From assembly GCA_904387375.1 (NCBI GenBank), contig CAJFLE010000001.1, forward strand, positions 293,121 through 357,120: a stretch of DNA of 64,000 nucleotides, given 5' to 3'. The stretch is from Candidatus Protoclostridium gallicola (GTDB lineage Bacteria; Bacillota; Clostridia; Christensenellales; Pumilibacteraceae). Position numbers and translations under genes: made by a program. Below are positions 1 to 8,034 of the stretch, one piece after another. Each line of letters opens with the position of its first letter. Position 1 is the stretch's first letter. Under the pieces are notes generated by a model that worked only from the letters and a program-made list of their open reading frames with translations, made no database searches and was not told the DNA's origin.

Positions 1-432
1 AAGTTTCGGATGGCCTATCGCGTCTTTTAGTCCCACAACCTCGATCATTCCGAGATTCAGCAGCGTCTGCATGGTGTAGTCGCAATTTACGCCGCGCACC
101 GTTTCGACTTCGAGCTTGGTTACGGGCTGCTTGTACGCAATGATTGCGATGGTTTCGAGCGTTGCTTTGGAAAGCTCTCTTTCCTTTATGGGGTTAAGCA
201 CGCTTTCGACTTCTTCCTTATAATCGGGATTGGTGCCGAATTGCAGCTTGCCGTTGAATTCGAGAAGCTGAATGCCGCACTTTCCGCCGTACTTATCCTT
301 AAGCCGCCTTACGGATTTCTTTATTTCGCTTTTCTGCAGCTCGAGGCTGGTCGCGATGTCGTCCGTTTTCAGCGCGTCGCCCGAAAGAAACAGCAGAGAT
401 TCGAGTACGTTATCGAGTTTTTCTATATCCAT
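1..432 (-). CDS. scpB: Segregation and condensation protein B (partial, C-terminus beyond window)
   Basis: ScpB is the winged-helix kleisin-associated subunit of the SMC-ScpAB condensin that compacts and segregates the chromosome. The 144 visible residues begin MDIEKLDNVLESLLFLSG and include the tandem winged-helix signature around KATLETIAIIAYKQPVT and VRGVNCDYTMQTLL. The ATG lies 9 bases after the scpA stop, so the two are co-transcribed, as in most Firmicutes. The gene runs off the left edge without a stop, so its true length is not visible. Identification rests on the conserved motif and on adjacency to scpA. Confidence 0.93.
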   Translation of the reverse strand, partial: MDIEKLDNVLESLLFLSGDALKTDDIATSLELQKSEIKKSVRRLKDKYGGKCGIQLLEFNGKLQFGTNPDYKEEVESVLNPIKERELSKATLETIAIIAYKQPVTKLEVETVRGVNCDYTMQTLLNLGMIEVVGLKDAIGHPKL

Positions 433-441
433 GTTCTTTCC

Positions 442-1221
442 TTATTCTCCGGTGTCGAGTTTCGTCAAATCTATTTCGCCGAAAGTTTCTGACTGCTCTG
501 CGGTGAGATACTGCAATTTCATAAGCTCAAGCAATGCCTGGAACGTGGTTATGACCTCGTTCACTGTCGGATAATCGCCGAAAAGCTCCGTAAACTTCAT
601 TTTATGTTTATCGTCAAGCGTCGCGCGTATATGATCGATTTTCTCGCTGACCGTAAAAGGATCGCGCACGATTTCTTTCGGAGTAATCTCGAGCGAACGT
701 TTTTCAGCGCGTTCGTATATCTTGCGCAACGCCTCGAAAAGTCCTTCGAGCGTCATATCTTTCAGAACGGTGCGCTCATCGCCCACGGTCTTATCGGGCT
801 CGCGGAAATGCGTACCGACCGCTTCGAGTTCCTTCAGTTTCTCGGTTTCCTTTTTATACAGTTCGTACTCTTCCAGCCGCCTGATCAGCTCGCTGCCGTC
901 GTCCTCCTCTTCGTTATGAGGAGTCTCCGGCTTGGGAAGCAGCGACTTCGCTTTGATTTCGAGCAGATACGCCGCCATTCCGAGAAATTCGGACGCTTTA
1001 TCCAGGTCAACCTTGTCGATATCCTCTATGTATTCAAGGAACTGCCGCGTTATATCGGACACATATATATCGCATATACGTATTTTCGCCCTTTTTATAA
1101 GATGCAACAGCAGATCGAGAGGCCCCTCGAACGCGTCGAGTTTGACGCGGAGACCGCTGCCGCCGTCCAGAGAATCGTCATCCAGTTCGTAATCTTTAAC
1201 TTCTTCTTCATCCATACCCAT
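442..1221 (-). CDS. scpA: Segregation and condensation protein A (kleisin)
   Basis: ScpA is the kleisin that bridges the SMC heads and binds ScpB in bacterial condensin. The 259-residue length is usual for the family. After an acidic N-terminal tail of about 25 residues comes the diagnostic FEGPLDLLLHLI motif, then the helical N-domain, a charged linker (about residues 100-150) and a C-terminal winged helix. The start is 2 bases from the stop of the upstream M50 protease; a second ATG two codons further in (MDEEE) is equally possible. It probably belongs to an M50-scpA-scpB operon read from the promoter near 2030. Confidence 0.95.
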   Translation of the reverse strand: MGMDEEEVKDYELDDDSLDGGSGLRVKLDAFEGPLDLLLHLIKRAKIRICDIYVSDITRQFLEYIEDIDKVDLDKASEFLGMAAYLLEIKAKSLLPKPETPHNEEEDDGSELIRRLEEYELYKKETEKLKELEAVGTHFREPDKTVGDERTVLKDMTLEGLFEALRKIYERAEKRSLEITPKEIVRDPFTVSEKIDHIRATLDDKHKMKFTELFGDYPTVNEVITTFQALLELMKLQYLTAEQSETFGEIDLTKLDTGE

Positions 1222-1222
1222 G

Positions 1223-1978
1223 TTAAAGCACCGGTCCCATTCCGAACATCATTGTAAAGAGCGACAGTATTCCGCCCCCTATCCAGTACGAACAGGTATC
1301 GAGATAAAGTCCCAGGATATCGACGTATTGCAGCCACCCGACGTGCGCATAAGTACTAATATAGTAAACGCCGAAATGCAGAACAAAAAGCGCTATGAGA
1401 ATATATGTGCCGTATCTGCGCAGAAATTCTATAAACCTGTTGCCGCGGTCGGCGTACGCCTCGATGATTTTGAATCCGTCGAGCGGTCCGAGCGGAATGA
1501 TATTGAACAGAAAAAGCATGAGATTGACCGACGTAAACAGGCTCAGAAACGTAGCAATAAAGAAATACAGATATACGGACGCAGCTGCGATCTGCGCCTC
1601 AAAAAACATCACGAGCGCATAGAAGAACGATCCCACAATCACCGCCGCGAGATTATACGTCACGCCGGCGATAGCCACGGTAAACAGTCCGCGGCGCGGC
1701 ACTTTGAAATTATACGGATTAACGGGAACGGGCTTCGCGAATCCCACGCCCATGGTAATGAGCATAAGAAAACCGACGAGATCGAAGTGCGCTATCGGAT
1801 TCATGGTCAGTCTGCCGTTGACCTGAGCGGTAAGATCGCCGTTCCATTTCGCGACAAGACCGTGGGCTATCTCATGCGGAATAATCGCCAGATAAATGGC
1901 AAGCACAAAAGCGATAAGCGCCAACAAAGTCAGCGCTATATCTTGGGTAATATAAAAGACATTAATGACATAACTCAT
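1223..1978 (-). CDS. Site-2-protease family (M50) membrane metalloprotease
   Basis: A 251-residue polytopic membrane protein of the small M50/YwhC-like zinc protease group, which cleaves substrates within the membrane. Visible signatures are the zinc motif HEIAHG near residue 36, a following NPIAHFD segment, and the distal NIIPLGPLDG motif that supplies the third ligand. About six hydrophobic segments span the chain. It lies directly upstream of scpA, a common Firmicutes arrangement, but nothing indicates a role in segregation and its substrate is unknown. A consensus vegetative promoter lies 36 bases upstream of the ATG, with a purine-rich AAGGCGG stretch before the start. Confidence 0.88.
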   Translation of the reverse strand: MSYVINVFYITQDIALTLLALIAFVLAIYLAIIPHEIAHGLVAKWNGDLTAQVNGRLTMNPIAHFDLVGFLMLITMGVGFAKPVPVNPYNFKVPRRGLFTVAIAGVTYNLAAVIVGSFFYALVMFFEAQIAAASVYLYFFIATFLSLFTSVNLMLFLFNIIPLGPLDGFKIIEAYADRGNRFIEFLRRYGTYILIALFVLHFGVYYISTYAHVGWLQYVDILGLYLDTCSYWIGGGILSLFTMMFGMGPVL

Positions 1979-2013
1979 TCCGCATTCCGCCTTTCCGCAT
2001 CAACCTTGCGTGA

Positions 2014-2042
2014 ATTATAACATTTTGCGAAAGATTAGTCAA
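2014..2042 (-). promoter_or_regulatory. Sigma-A promoter for M50-scpA-scpB
   Basis: Reading the minus strand, TTGACT (2037-2042) and TATAAT (2014-2019) are separated by exactly 17 bases. The predicted start of transcription is near 2007, giving a leader of about 28 nt before the M50 ATG at 1978. It lies in the gap after the dacF stop. Confidence 0.8.
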
Positions 2043-2057
2043 CGTTTTTAAGCGCAC

Positions 2058-3224
2058 TCACCACGAACGCAGCAATTCTCCGAGGATATCGAGATATCCC
2101 GGCACGGTAAGCTCGGTCGAAGTAACGAGGGGCGAAGAAGCGACGAGTTCCCCGTCGGCAAATACCGACAATTTCCCCACCGTGCTGCCGGCAGCCACCG
2201 GCAGAGAGATATTTTCGTCGAAAGCGATTTCGTATGTCAGTTCGGCAGAGCTCCCACGCGCCGCGAGATAAAATCCGTTTTCAGCGGGAGCCACGGCACT
2301 CCGCTTTTCTTTTGACGCGGGAATCTCCAGCGCCGCATCCAGTTCCACGCCGCCGAAAATCACCTGCCGCGTTTCGTAGTTGGCAAACCCGTAATCGAAC
2401 AGTTTGCAGATCTGCGCGTTGCGGCCTTTCGACGTCTGCGCGCCGGTCACGACGCTTATAAGCCGCGTGCCGTTTCTCTCCGCAGTCGCCGAAAGACAGT
2501 ACATGGCCTCGTTGGTAAAACCCGTCTTTCCGCCGTCGCACCCCTCATACGAACGTATAAGCTTGTTAGTATTGGTCAGCATGGTTTTTCTGCCCGAAGG
2601 ATGCTCGAAATCAAACATCCAGATGCCGGAATACTCGAAATATTTGTCGTGTCCGATAAGTTCGCGGAACATGACGGCGGCATCGGCGGCGCAGGAATAC
2701 TGATTGGGTGCGGGCAGTCCGGTGCAATTCACGAAGTTCGTATCGTTCATACCCAGTTCGGCAGCCCTATCGTTCATGTCGCCCACAAACGCGTCCACCG
2801 ATCCGCCGAGGCGCTCGGCTATGGCGACGCACGCGTCGTTGGCGGACGCTACTATTATCGCCTTGATCAGATCGTCGGCCTTATATTCGGCATGCGCGTC
2901 CAGGAATGCCTGGCTGCCGCCCATCGACGAAGCGTTCTCGCTTACTGTGATCGACTCGCCGAGGCCGAGTTCGCCCGCATCCACGGCGTCGAACGCAAGC
3001 ACCAGAGTCATGATTTTTACCATGCTTGCCACGGGACGATGCTCCCGCGCATTCTGCTCGTAAAGCGTCGTGCCTGTTGCCGCGTCCATCAGAAACGCGG
3101 ACGGTGCGTCTACCGAAAACGAACCGGTTTCCGCGGCTCCGGCGCCGAATACCACGGACGATGCGGCGACCATTATCGCAAGCGCGCACGCGGCGATCGC
3201 TAAAAATCTGGAATTTCTTTTCAT
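2058..3224 (-). CDS. dacF: D-alanyl-D-alanine carboxypeptidase (penicillin-binding protein, S11 family)
   Basis: Removes the terminal D-Ala from peptidoglycan pentapeptides outside the membrane. The 388-residue chain has a signal peptide (about residues 1-30), then the three S11 motifs in order: SMVK (Ser67/Lys70), SAND near residue 128 and KTGFT near residue 230. A beta-rich C-terminal domain follows. The ATG at 3224 is chosen because GGAGGA lies 8 bases upstream; the longer frame adds only 13 non-signal residues. Next to spoIIM-like and spoIVB genes it resembles sporulation DacF rather than the vegetative DacA, but the sequence alone does not settle this. Confidence 0.9.
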   Translation of the reverse strand: MKRNSRFLAIAACALAIMVAASSVVFGAGAAETGSFSVDAPSAFLMDAATGTTLYEQNAREHRPVASMVKIMTLVLAFDAVDAGELGLGESITVSENASSMGGSQAFLDAHAEYKADDLIKAIIVASANDACVAIAERLGGSVDAFVGDMNDRAAELGMNDTNFVNCTGLPAPNQYSCAADAAVMFRELIGHDKYFEYSGIWMFDFEHPSGRKTMLTNTNKLIRSYEGCDGGKTGFTNEAMYCLSATAERNGTRLISVVTGAQTSKGRNAQICKLFDYGFANYETRQVIFGGVELDAALEIPASKEKRSAVAPAENGFYLAARGSSAELTYEIAFDENISLPVAAGSTVGKLSVFADGELVASSPLVTSTELTVPGYLDILGELLRSW

Positions 3225-3278
3225 ACGCCAATCCTCCACGAGAGAATTTTGCGTATATATCAAGAAAAATATGTAATT

Positions 3279-3893
3279 CTACAGAAAAAAGGATAATAAA
3301 ATTACAAGGACGTATTTTATCAGGAGCACCGCGGCGCCGAGAAGCAGCACATAGACAGAGCCAAGCAGCACTTTATTCAGCGGCGTTGAACATCCGTACT
3401 TCTTGATTTCTCCGGCAATGCGCGACAGCACGGCAAAATGAGCGAACAGAATCAGATCGTAAACCAGCGTCGAAATTGCATAACACACCGCAAACGGAAT
3501 GGCAAGCGCGCCGTATACCCGGATTACCAACACTACCGTGCCGCCCTGAAAATATCCGACAACCACGGTTAGTACGATAAGTATAATCGGAGCGAAGGTC
3601 AGCCTGCTCAGAAAAGACGTCGAAATTACGATTGCAATAAAAACAAATAGCGAACCGAAAATGAATTGCAGATAGGCCGCCTGCTCCGTTACCGCATATA
3701 TCGAACCGTTGTGCGAGGCCAGCGCCGCAAGCGGATCCACGGGTTTGAGCGCGGACAGAATACCGAATACCAGTCCGCACACCAGCACGGCGGAATACAC
3801 GATAAGCCGGAATTTATGCTCCGCGATAAAGCGGCAGAGGTCATCCGCCTTCGACATCATAAAATATCTGAAATTGTTTCCGTGCGCTTTCAC
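3279..3893 (-). CDS. spoIIM: Stage II sporulation protein M-like membrane protein
   Basis: A 204-residue protein with five strongly hydrophobic segments (about residues 30-52, 73-95, 101-124, 131-155 and 174-203), matching the size and topology of SpoIIM. SpoIIM works with SpoIID and SpoIIP in septal peptidoglycan hydrolysis and engulfment. Support is its position between dacF and spoIVB and an excellent sigma-E-type promoter just upstream, since spoIIM is a sigma-E gene in Bacillus. There is no unique motif, so the name is inferred. The start shown is GTG at 3893, which falls almost at the predicted transcription start; ATG codons at 3860 and 3857 are alternatives. No convincing ribosome site is seen for any of them. 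Confidence 0.6.
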   Translation of the reverse strand: MKAHGNNFRYFMMSKADDLCRFIAEHKFRLIVYSAVLVCGLVFGILSALKPVDPLAALASHNGSIYAVTEQAAYLQFIFGSLFVFIAIVISTSFLSRLTFAPIILIVLTVVVGYFQGGTVVLVIRVYGALAIPFAVCYAISTLVYDLILFAHFAVLSRIAGEIKKYGCSTPLNKVLLGSVYVLLLGAAVLLIKYVLVILLSFFL

Positions 3894-3899
3894 ACGAAA

Positions 3900-3928
3900 T
3901 AATTATGTCGAAACTGCGCGAAATATGA
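3900..3928 (-). promoter_or_regulatory. Sigma-E-like (mother-cell) promoter for spoIIM
   Basis: On the minus strand TCATATT (3922-3928) is followed after 14 bases by CATAATTA (3900-3907). The Bacillus sigma-E consensus is KMATATT-N14/15-CATACANT, so the -35 element is a full match and the -10 is close. The element fits mother-cell expression of the downstream gene. Confidence 0.6.
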
Positions 3929-3965
3929 GCGAAATTCATACTATGCCAGACATAAATATTAAAAA

Positions 3966-4946
3966 TTATGCACCGATTAGCCAATCGGTATAAACGCCGT
4001 ATCCGCGAGTGGCGTCGTTGGTAAACACATGCGTAAGCGCGCCGGCGAGCTTTCCGTTCTGCAGTATCGGGCTGCCGCTCATGCCCTGGAGAATCCCTCC
4101 GGTATTTTTCAGCAGCGTTTCGTCGGTCACTTTTATGACCATTCCCTTTTCCGACGGCGACGGCTGATACGACGCCTTGACTATCTCTATATCGTAAAAT
4201 ACCGGCTCGCTGCGTATGGTGGTTACGATCTGAGCCTTGCCGGGCTTTACCTCACCCCTCGGCATCGTCTTGATTTTAGTCATTCCGTCCGTATTTGCGA
4301 TACGTCCGCGCAGGCCGTAATCGGAATTTTCCTCGATCTCGCCCCATACTTTTCTGCCGACGGAACGGCCTATGATGCGTCCGGGTTTTCCGCCCGCAGG
4401 GCGCTGAATGCCGCTGACCTCGCACCGGTAAGTATATCCGGCGCGGCACACAAACCGCGACGTACTGTCGCTGTCGGATATAGGATGACCGAGAGCATAG
4501 AATCTGCCGTCGGCCGTCGCGCACGTAACGGTCCCCAGTCCGGTCAGTCCGTCCTTGCATTGAAAACCCAGTTTGAGTTTGTCCGAACATACGTCTTTTT
4601 CTGGCATGAGTTCGACGGTAACCGCGTTGTCCGCACGCATTACGGATATCGAAAGAGGTACGGTGACGCCGTCGTTCATGATGCGCGTAATGTCCGATCT
4701 CGACGATACAGCATGGCCGTTTATGCTCTTTATTACATCCCCCGCTTTAATTTCGCCGTTTACGGCATAATTTTCGGTAACCGAACGCACTATGGGCCCG
4801 TCGCTCAGCATTTCAATGCTTACGGGATAACCCCCGAGGTAGACCTCGTCCGGAACCTTCGACGCAAAAACCGTCGTCGGTGCGACCGCAACCATACAGG
4901 CAAACGCGATCAGAAACACCGCGGCTATCGATCTGAATTTCGTCAT
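3966..4946 (-). CDS. spoIVB: SpoIVB serine peptidase (sigma-K checkpoint signalling protease)
   Basis: SpoIVB is secreted from the forespore and cleaves SpoIVFA, releasing the SpoIVFB protease that activates pro-sigma-K. The 326-residue product starts with a hydrophobic anchor (about residues 5-28), then a PDZ domain (about 42-110) and the S55 peptidase domain. The catalytic residues are visible: His154 in ALGHPIS and Ser292 in GMSGSPI. It is about 100 residues shorter than the Bacillus protein but keeps the core. The ATG at 4946 has no Shine-Dalgarno sequence and sits 8 bases after a sigma-G-like -10 element. The recN terminator lies upstream, so the gene has its own transcript. Confidence 0.93.
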   Translation of the reverse strand: MTKFRSIAAVFLIAFACMVAVAPTTVFASKVPDEVYLGGYPVSIEMLSDGPIVRSVTENYAVNGEIKAGDVIKSINGHAVSSRSDITRIMNDGVTVPLSISVMRADNAVTVELMPEKDVCSDKLKLGFQCKDGLTGLGTVTCATADGRFYALGHPISDSDSTSRFVCRAGYTYRCEVSGIQRPAGGKPGRIIGRSVGRKVWGEIEENSDYGLRGRIANTDGMTKIKTMPRGEVKPGKAQIVTTIRSEPVFYDIEIVKASYQPSPSEKGMVIKVTDETLLKNTGGILQGMSGSPILQNGKLAGALTHVFTNDATRGYGVYTDWLIGA

Positions 4947-4954
4947 AACACATT

Positions 4955-4985
4955 TATCATGAGCCGAGCGGCAAACGGTTATGCG
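4955..4985 (-). promoter_or_regulatory. Sigma-G-like (forespore) promoter for spoIVB
   Basis: On the minus strand CGCATA (4980-4985) and CATGATA (4955-4961) are separated by 18 bases. This matches the Bacillus sigma-G form TGMATA-N18-CATNNTA at all but one position. spoIVB is a known sigma-G target. The -10 ends 8 bases before the ATG, so the transcript would be nearly leaderless. Confidence 0.6.
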
Positions 4986-4991
4986 CAAACG

Positions 4992-5016
4992 AAAAGCGGC
5001 GCAGATAATGCGCCGC
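4992..5016 (-). terminator. Intrinsic terminator after recN
   Basis: A perfect 8-bp GC-rich stem (GCGGCGCA / TGCGCCGC, loop of 5) is followed on the minus strand by TTTTCGTTT. It lies 20 bases after the recN stop and ends the nusB-to-recN operon just before the spoIVB promoter. Confidence 0.8.
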
Positions 5017-5035
5017 AGGAAATTTCAGTAAGGTT

Positions 5036-6733
5036 TTATACGAGCCCGGCCTTGTATCCGTCGCTCCAGTCTTTAAGCTCTTCAGCCGAACGTTTAGCCG
5101 CCGAGCTGACTCCGCGCGCGCCGGACAAACGGGAAATCTCGTCTATCATGCCTGCGCGGTCGAGCAGCCGGACGCCGGTACGCGTCGTAGTGCCGTCCGA
5201 ACTCTTTTCGATGAAATACTGACGATCGGCCATGGACGCTATCTGCGGCAGGTGCGTTACGCAAAGCACCTGGCTGTGCCTGGAAATTTCCGCCAGTTTT
5301 TTTGCCACTTCGAGCCCTATCGCACCGCTGATACCCGTATCGATTTCGTCGAATATCATAGTACCGACGCCAGCATAACGGCTGGAAATCACTTTGAGCG
5401 CAAGCATGAAACGCGACATTTCGCCGCCCGAAATAATTTTCACGAGCGGAAGCAGCGGCTGTCCGGGATTGGGCGACAGCAGAAATTCGATATCGTCCGC
5501 ACCGGCGGAAGTGACGTGCGAAGCGAAAGCGGAACGCGCGGGCATTTCGGCAAACGATACTTTGAATTCGGAATTCTTCATACCGAGTGCGGCGAGCTCG
5601 TTCTTTACGTCGCGCTCCAGCCTTTCGGCTCCGCGTCTGCGCAGCTCGGAAGCGTCGCACGACAGCGAGTAAAGCTCGTCGAGCGTTCTTTCCGCCCTTT
5701 CGCACAGCAGATCGTATTCGTCGTCGCTGTCGGTCAGCGCGGCAAGCTCTTCGTTCATTTTCGCCAGCTTGTCCGGCAGTTCCGTCAGTTCGCCGTATTT
5801 CTTTTTCAGCGAGCGCAGCTGCTGCAGCCGCGATTCCACTTTTTCGAGATCGCTCTCGTCGAAATCCACGTCTTCGAGCAGACCGGAAACGGTGGACGCG
5901 ATATCGTCGAGTTCTATCGAAAGCGCATTGAGGCGCTCTTCGAGTTCGCCGTATTCGGAGGAGAAAGACGCAATCGGAGACAGCGCGCGCACGGCATCGT
6001 ATATTTTATCCGTGCCGCCGTTTTCTCCGGACATGGCCTCCGCGGCGGCAGACAGCGCCGCCTTAATTTTTTCGCCGTGAACGGCGCGGCTGCGGAAATC
6101 GATGAGCTCTTCCTCCTCGCCTTCGCGTACCGCCGCGCGCTCGATTTCGTTTATCTGATAAGTAAGAATATCTATGCGCTGCATGCGCTGCGCCGAATCG
6201 CCTACCGCGGCGATACGTCTTTTCAGATCCGTATATTCGCGGTACTTTACGGCCAGCATTTCCAGCACTTCGGCCAGCTTCACGCCGGCGTACGCGTCGA
6301 GTATGACGCCGTGCTCGCGTTTGTCCGCAAGCAGCTGGTATTCGTTCTGTCCGCAGATATCGACAAGATGCGACGTTATGGCGCGGAGCATTTTCACGGT
6401 TACGCTTTTACCGTTGACGCGTATGTCGTTTCTGCCGTCGGCGTTGAATTTGCGACTTATTATAAGCTCGCTGTCGCGTTCGATGCCGAATTCGTCCAGA
6501 AACGCAGCGTCGTTTTCGCCCGGCAAAACGAAAACGCCTTCGACTTCGCCTGCATCGGCGCCGTAACTGAGCATCGTTCTGTCGTACTTGCCGCCCATGA
6601 GCAGCATGAGCGCGTCCACTATAATGGATTTGCCGGCGCCGGTCTCGCCGCTCAGAATATTGAGCTTATCCGAGAATTCCAGCTCGGCGCCCGAAATAAG
6701 CGCCAGATTTTCGATTCTTATCCTCTGCAGCAT
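5036..6733 (-). CDS. recN: DNA repair protein RecN (SMC-like ATPase)
   Basis: RecN is an SMC-family ATPase that organises DNA ends early in double-strand-break repair. The 565-residue length is typical. The N-terminal Walker A is GETGAGKS (about residues 29-36). Two long coiled-coil arms occupy roughly residues 155-370, and the ABC signature and Walker B (ISGGEMSRFMLA, then TMIFDEIDTGISG) lie near residues 425-475. It is the last gene of the nusB-folD-xseAB-ispA-dxs-nadK-argR-recN operon, 3 bases after argR; argR-recN is a conserved Firmicutes pair. Confidence 0.96.
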   Translation of the reverse strand: MLQRIRIENLALISGAELEFSDKLNILSGETGAGKSIIVDALMLLMGGKYDRTMLSYGADAGEVEGVFVLPGENDAAFLDEFGIERDSELIISRKFNADGRNDIRVNGKSVTVKMLRAITSHLVDICGQNEYQLLADKREHGVILDAYAGVKLAEVLEMLAVKYREYTDLKRRIAAVGDSAQRMQRIDILTYQINEIERAAVREGEEEELIDFRSRAVHGEKIKAALSAAAEAMSGENGGTDKIYDAVRALSPIASFSSEYGELEERLNALSIELDDIASTVSGLLEDVDFDESDLEKVESRLQQLRSLKKKYGELTELPDKLAKMNEELAALTDSDDEYDLLCERAERTLDELYSLSCDASELRRRGAERLERDVKNELAALGMKNSEFKVSFAEMPARSAFASHVTSAGADDIEFLLSPNPGQPLLPLVKIISGGEMSRFMLALKVISSRYAGVGTMIFDEIDTGISGAIGLEVAKKLAEISRHSQVLCVTHLPQIASMADRQYFIEKSSDGTTTRTGVRLLDRAGMIDEISRLSGARGVSSAAKRSAEELKDWSDGYKAGLV

Positions 6734-6736
6734 TTC

Positions 6737-7183
6737 TCAGAGCATCTCCCTGAGCAGATTGGCGATTTCTTCGGCCGATTCTGACGTACGCGCCACAACC
6801 AGCACCGTATCGTCGCCCGCGACGCAGCCGAGTACGTCGAGATTGTCAAGCCTGTCTATATTCATACCCACCGTGGAGGCGCCGCCCGGCACCGTTTTTA
6901 TAACTACGAGGTTTTGAGCCGAGGTTATGGACAGCACGGCGTTGCGGTATATATTGGTTATGTTGGAGGAAAAACGCTTGGAATGCCCAGCTTCCTTGAC
7001 ATACCGCTGACGACCGCGGTCGCTTATTTTTATAAGCCCGAGTTCTTTGATGTCGCGGGAAACGGTGGCCTGCGTCACGTTGAAGCCTGCCGCGATGAGT
7101 TCGTTCGCAAGATCTTCCTGCGTTTCGATAACCTTGTCGGATATGATTTCGAGTATCTTGAAATGTCTGGCGTTCCTTGCCAT
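6737..7183 (-). CDS. argR: Arginine repressor ArgR/AhrC
   Basis: ArgR is a hexameric arginine-responsive DNA-binding protein controlling arginine metabolism. The 148-residue product has an N-terminal winged helix (recognition helix around QATVSRDIKELGL, residues 38-50) and a C-terminal oligomerisation/arginine-binding domain containing VPGGASTVGMNID and GCVAGDDTVLVV. The ATG at 7183 is supported by GGAGG 8 bases upstream; an in-frame extension further upstream reads through nadK in another frame and is rejected. It begins 2 bases after the nadK stop. Confidence 0.96.
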   Translation of the reverse strand: MARNARHFKILEIISDKVIETQEDLANELIAAGFNVTQATVSRDIKELGLIKISDRGRQRYVKEAGHSKRFSSNITNIYRNAVLSITSAQNLVVIKTVPGGASTVGMNIDRLDNLDVLGCVAGDDTVLVVARTSESAEEIANLLREML

Positions 7184-7185
7184 TA

Positions 7186-8007
7186 TCAGACCTCCTCCAC
7201 GCTGCCGTCCAGTTTTTCGCGCAGACGTGCGTAAAAGTTTTCGGCGCCCGTATCTACGAGCAGCGCTTCGACGTCGGATCTGCGAACGACCACAGAATGC
7301 GCGCCGTTCTCCACCCTGCCGTCCGCGATTATGCACGTCTCCTCGTCGGACGTTATTTCCACGGCCTGCGACGCGTCGACGATGACTGGCTTGGACGAAA
7401 GATGGTGGCAGTTTATGGGCACTACGAGATTGCAGCGCACTCCGGGATCGACGATGGGGCCGCCCGCGGACAGCGCGTATCCCGTAGAACCCGTGGGAGT
7501 GCTTACCATACAGCCGTCGCACTTCGCGCTGCTGAGCACCCCGCCGCCCACCTTTACGGTCAGCGTCACAGTTTTACCCACGTTTTTCTTGTAGATGACG
7601 ATTTCGTTCAGCGCAAGCAGCCGTTTGCCGGCGGCATACGTCTCCAGCATAGCCAGCCTGCGCACGGAATAATCTCCTTTGGCAAGGCGGACGACGCATT
7701 CGTCAAGCGCGTCCGTGCCGCATGCCGAAAGGAATCCTATGTGACCGAGATTGATCCCGAGCACCGGTATACCTTTTTCGGCGGCAAACGCGACCGCGGA
7801 AAGTATGGTTCCGTCGCCGCCCAGCGTCACGATAACGTCGGGGCGCGGCTCGCAGTCGTCGCCGAAATAGCTCACGCCGTTTATAAGTCCGCGCAGCGAC
7901 GAATGTAGCACGAACGGAACGGAAGCGCGGCGAAGCAGACCGATGAGTTTTTCGGTCGTAGCCAGTTTTTCGTCACGTTCGGGGTTGGAATAAATTCCTG
8001 TCAGCAT
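7186..8007 (-). CDS. nadK: NAD kinase
   Basis: Phosphorylates NAD to NADP in the cytoplasm. The 273-residue length is normal for Firmicutes NadK. The diagnostic GGDGT motif (about residues 64-68), the NLGHIGFL segment, the NEIVIYK region and the PTGSTGYALSAGGPIV motif are all present. The gene is 27 bases downstream of dxs and runs into argR, so it is expressed with isoprenoid and repair genes in one operon. Confidence 0.95.
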   Translation of the reverse strand: MLTGIYSNPERDEKLATTEKLIGLLRRASVPFVLHSSLRGLINGVSYFGDDCEPRPDVIVTLGGDGTILSAVAFAAEKGIPVLGINLGHIGFLSACGTDALDECVVRLAKGDYSVRRLAMLETYAAGKRLLALNEIVIYKKNVGKTVTLTVKVGGGVLSSAKCDGCMVSTPTGSTGYALSAGGPIVDPGVRCNLVVPINCHHLSSKPVIVDASQAVEITSDEETCIIADGRVENGAHSVVVRRSDVEALLVDTGAENFYARLREKLDGSVEEV

Positions 8008-8034
8008 ACGTCAATTATACAATATTATCGATAT

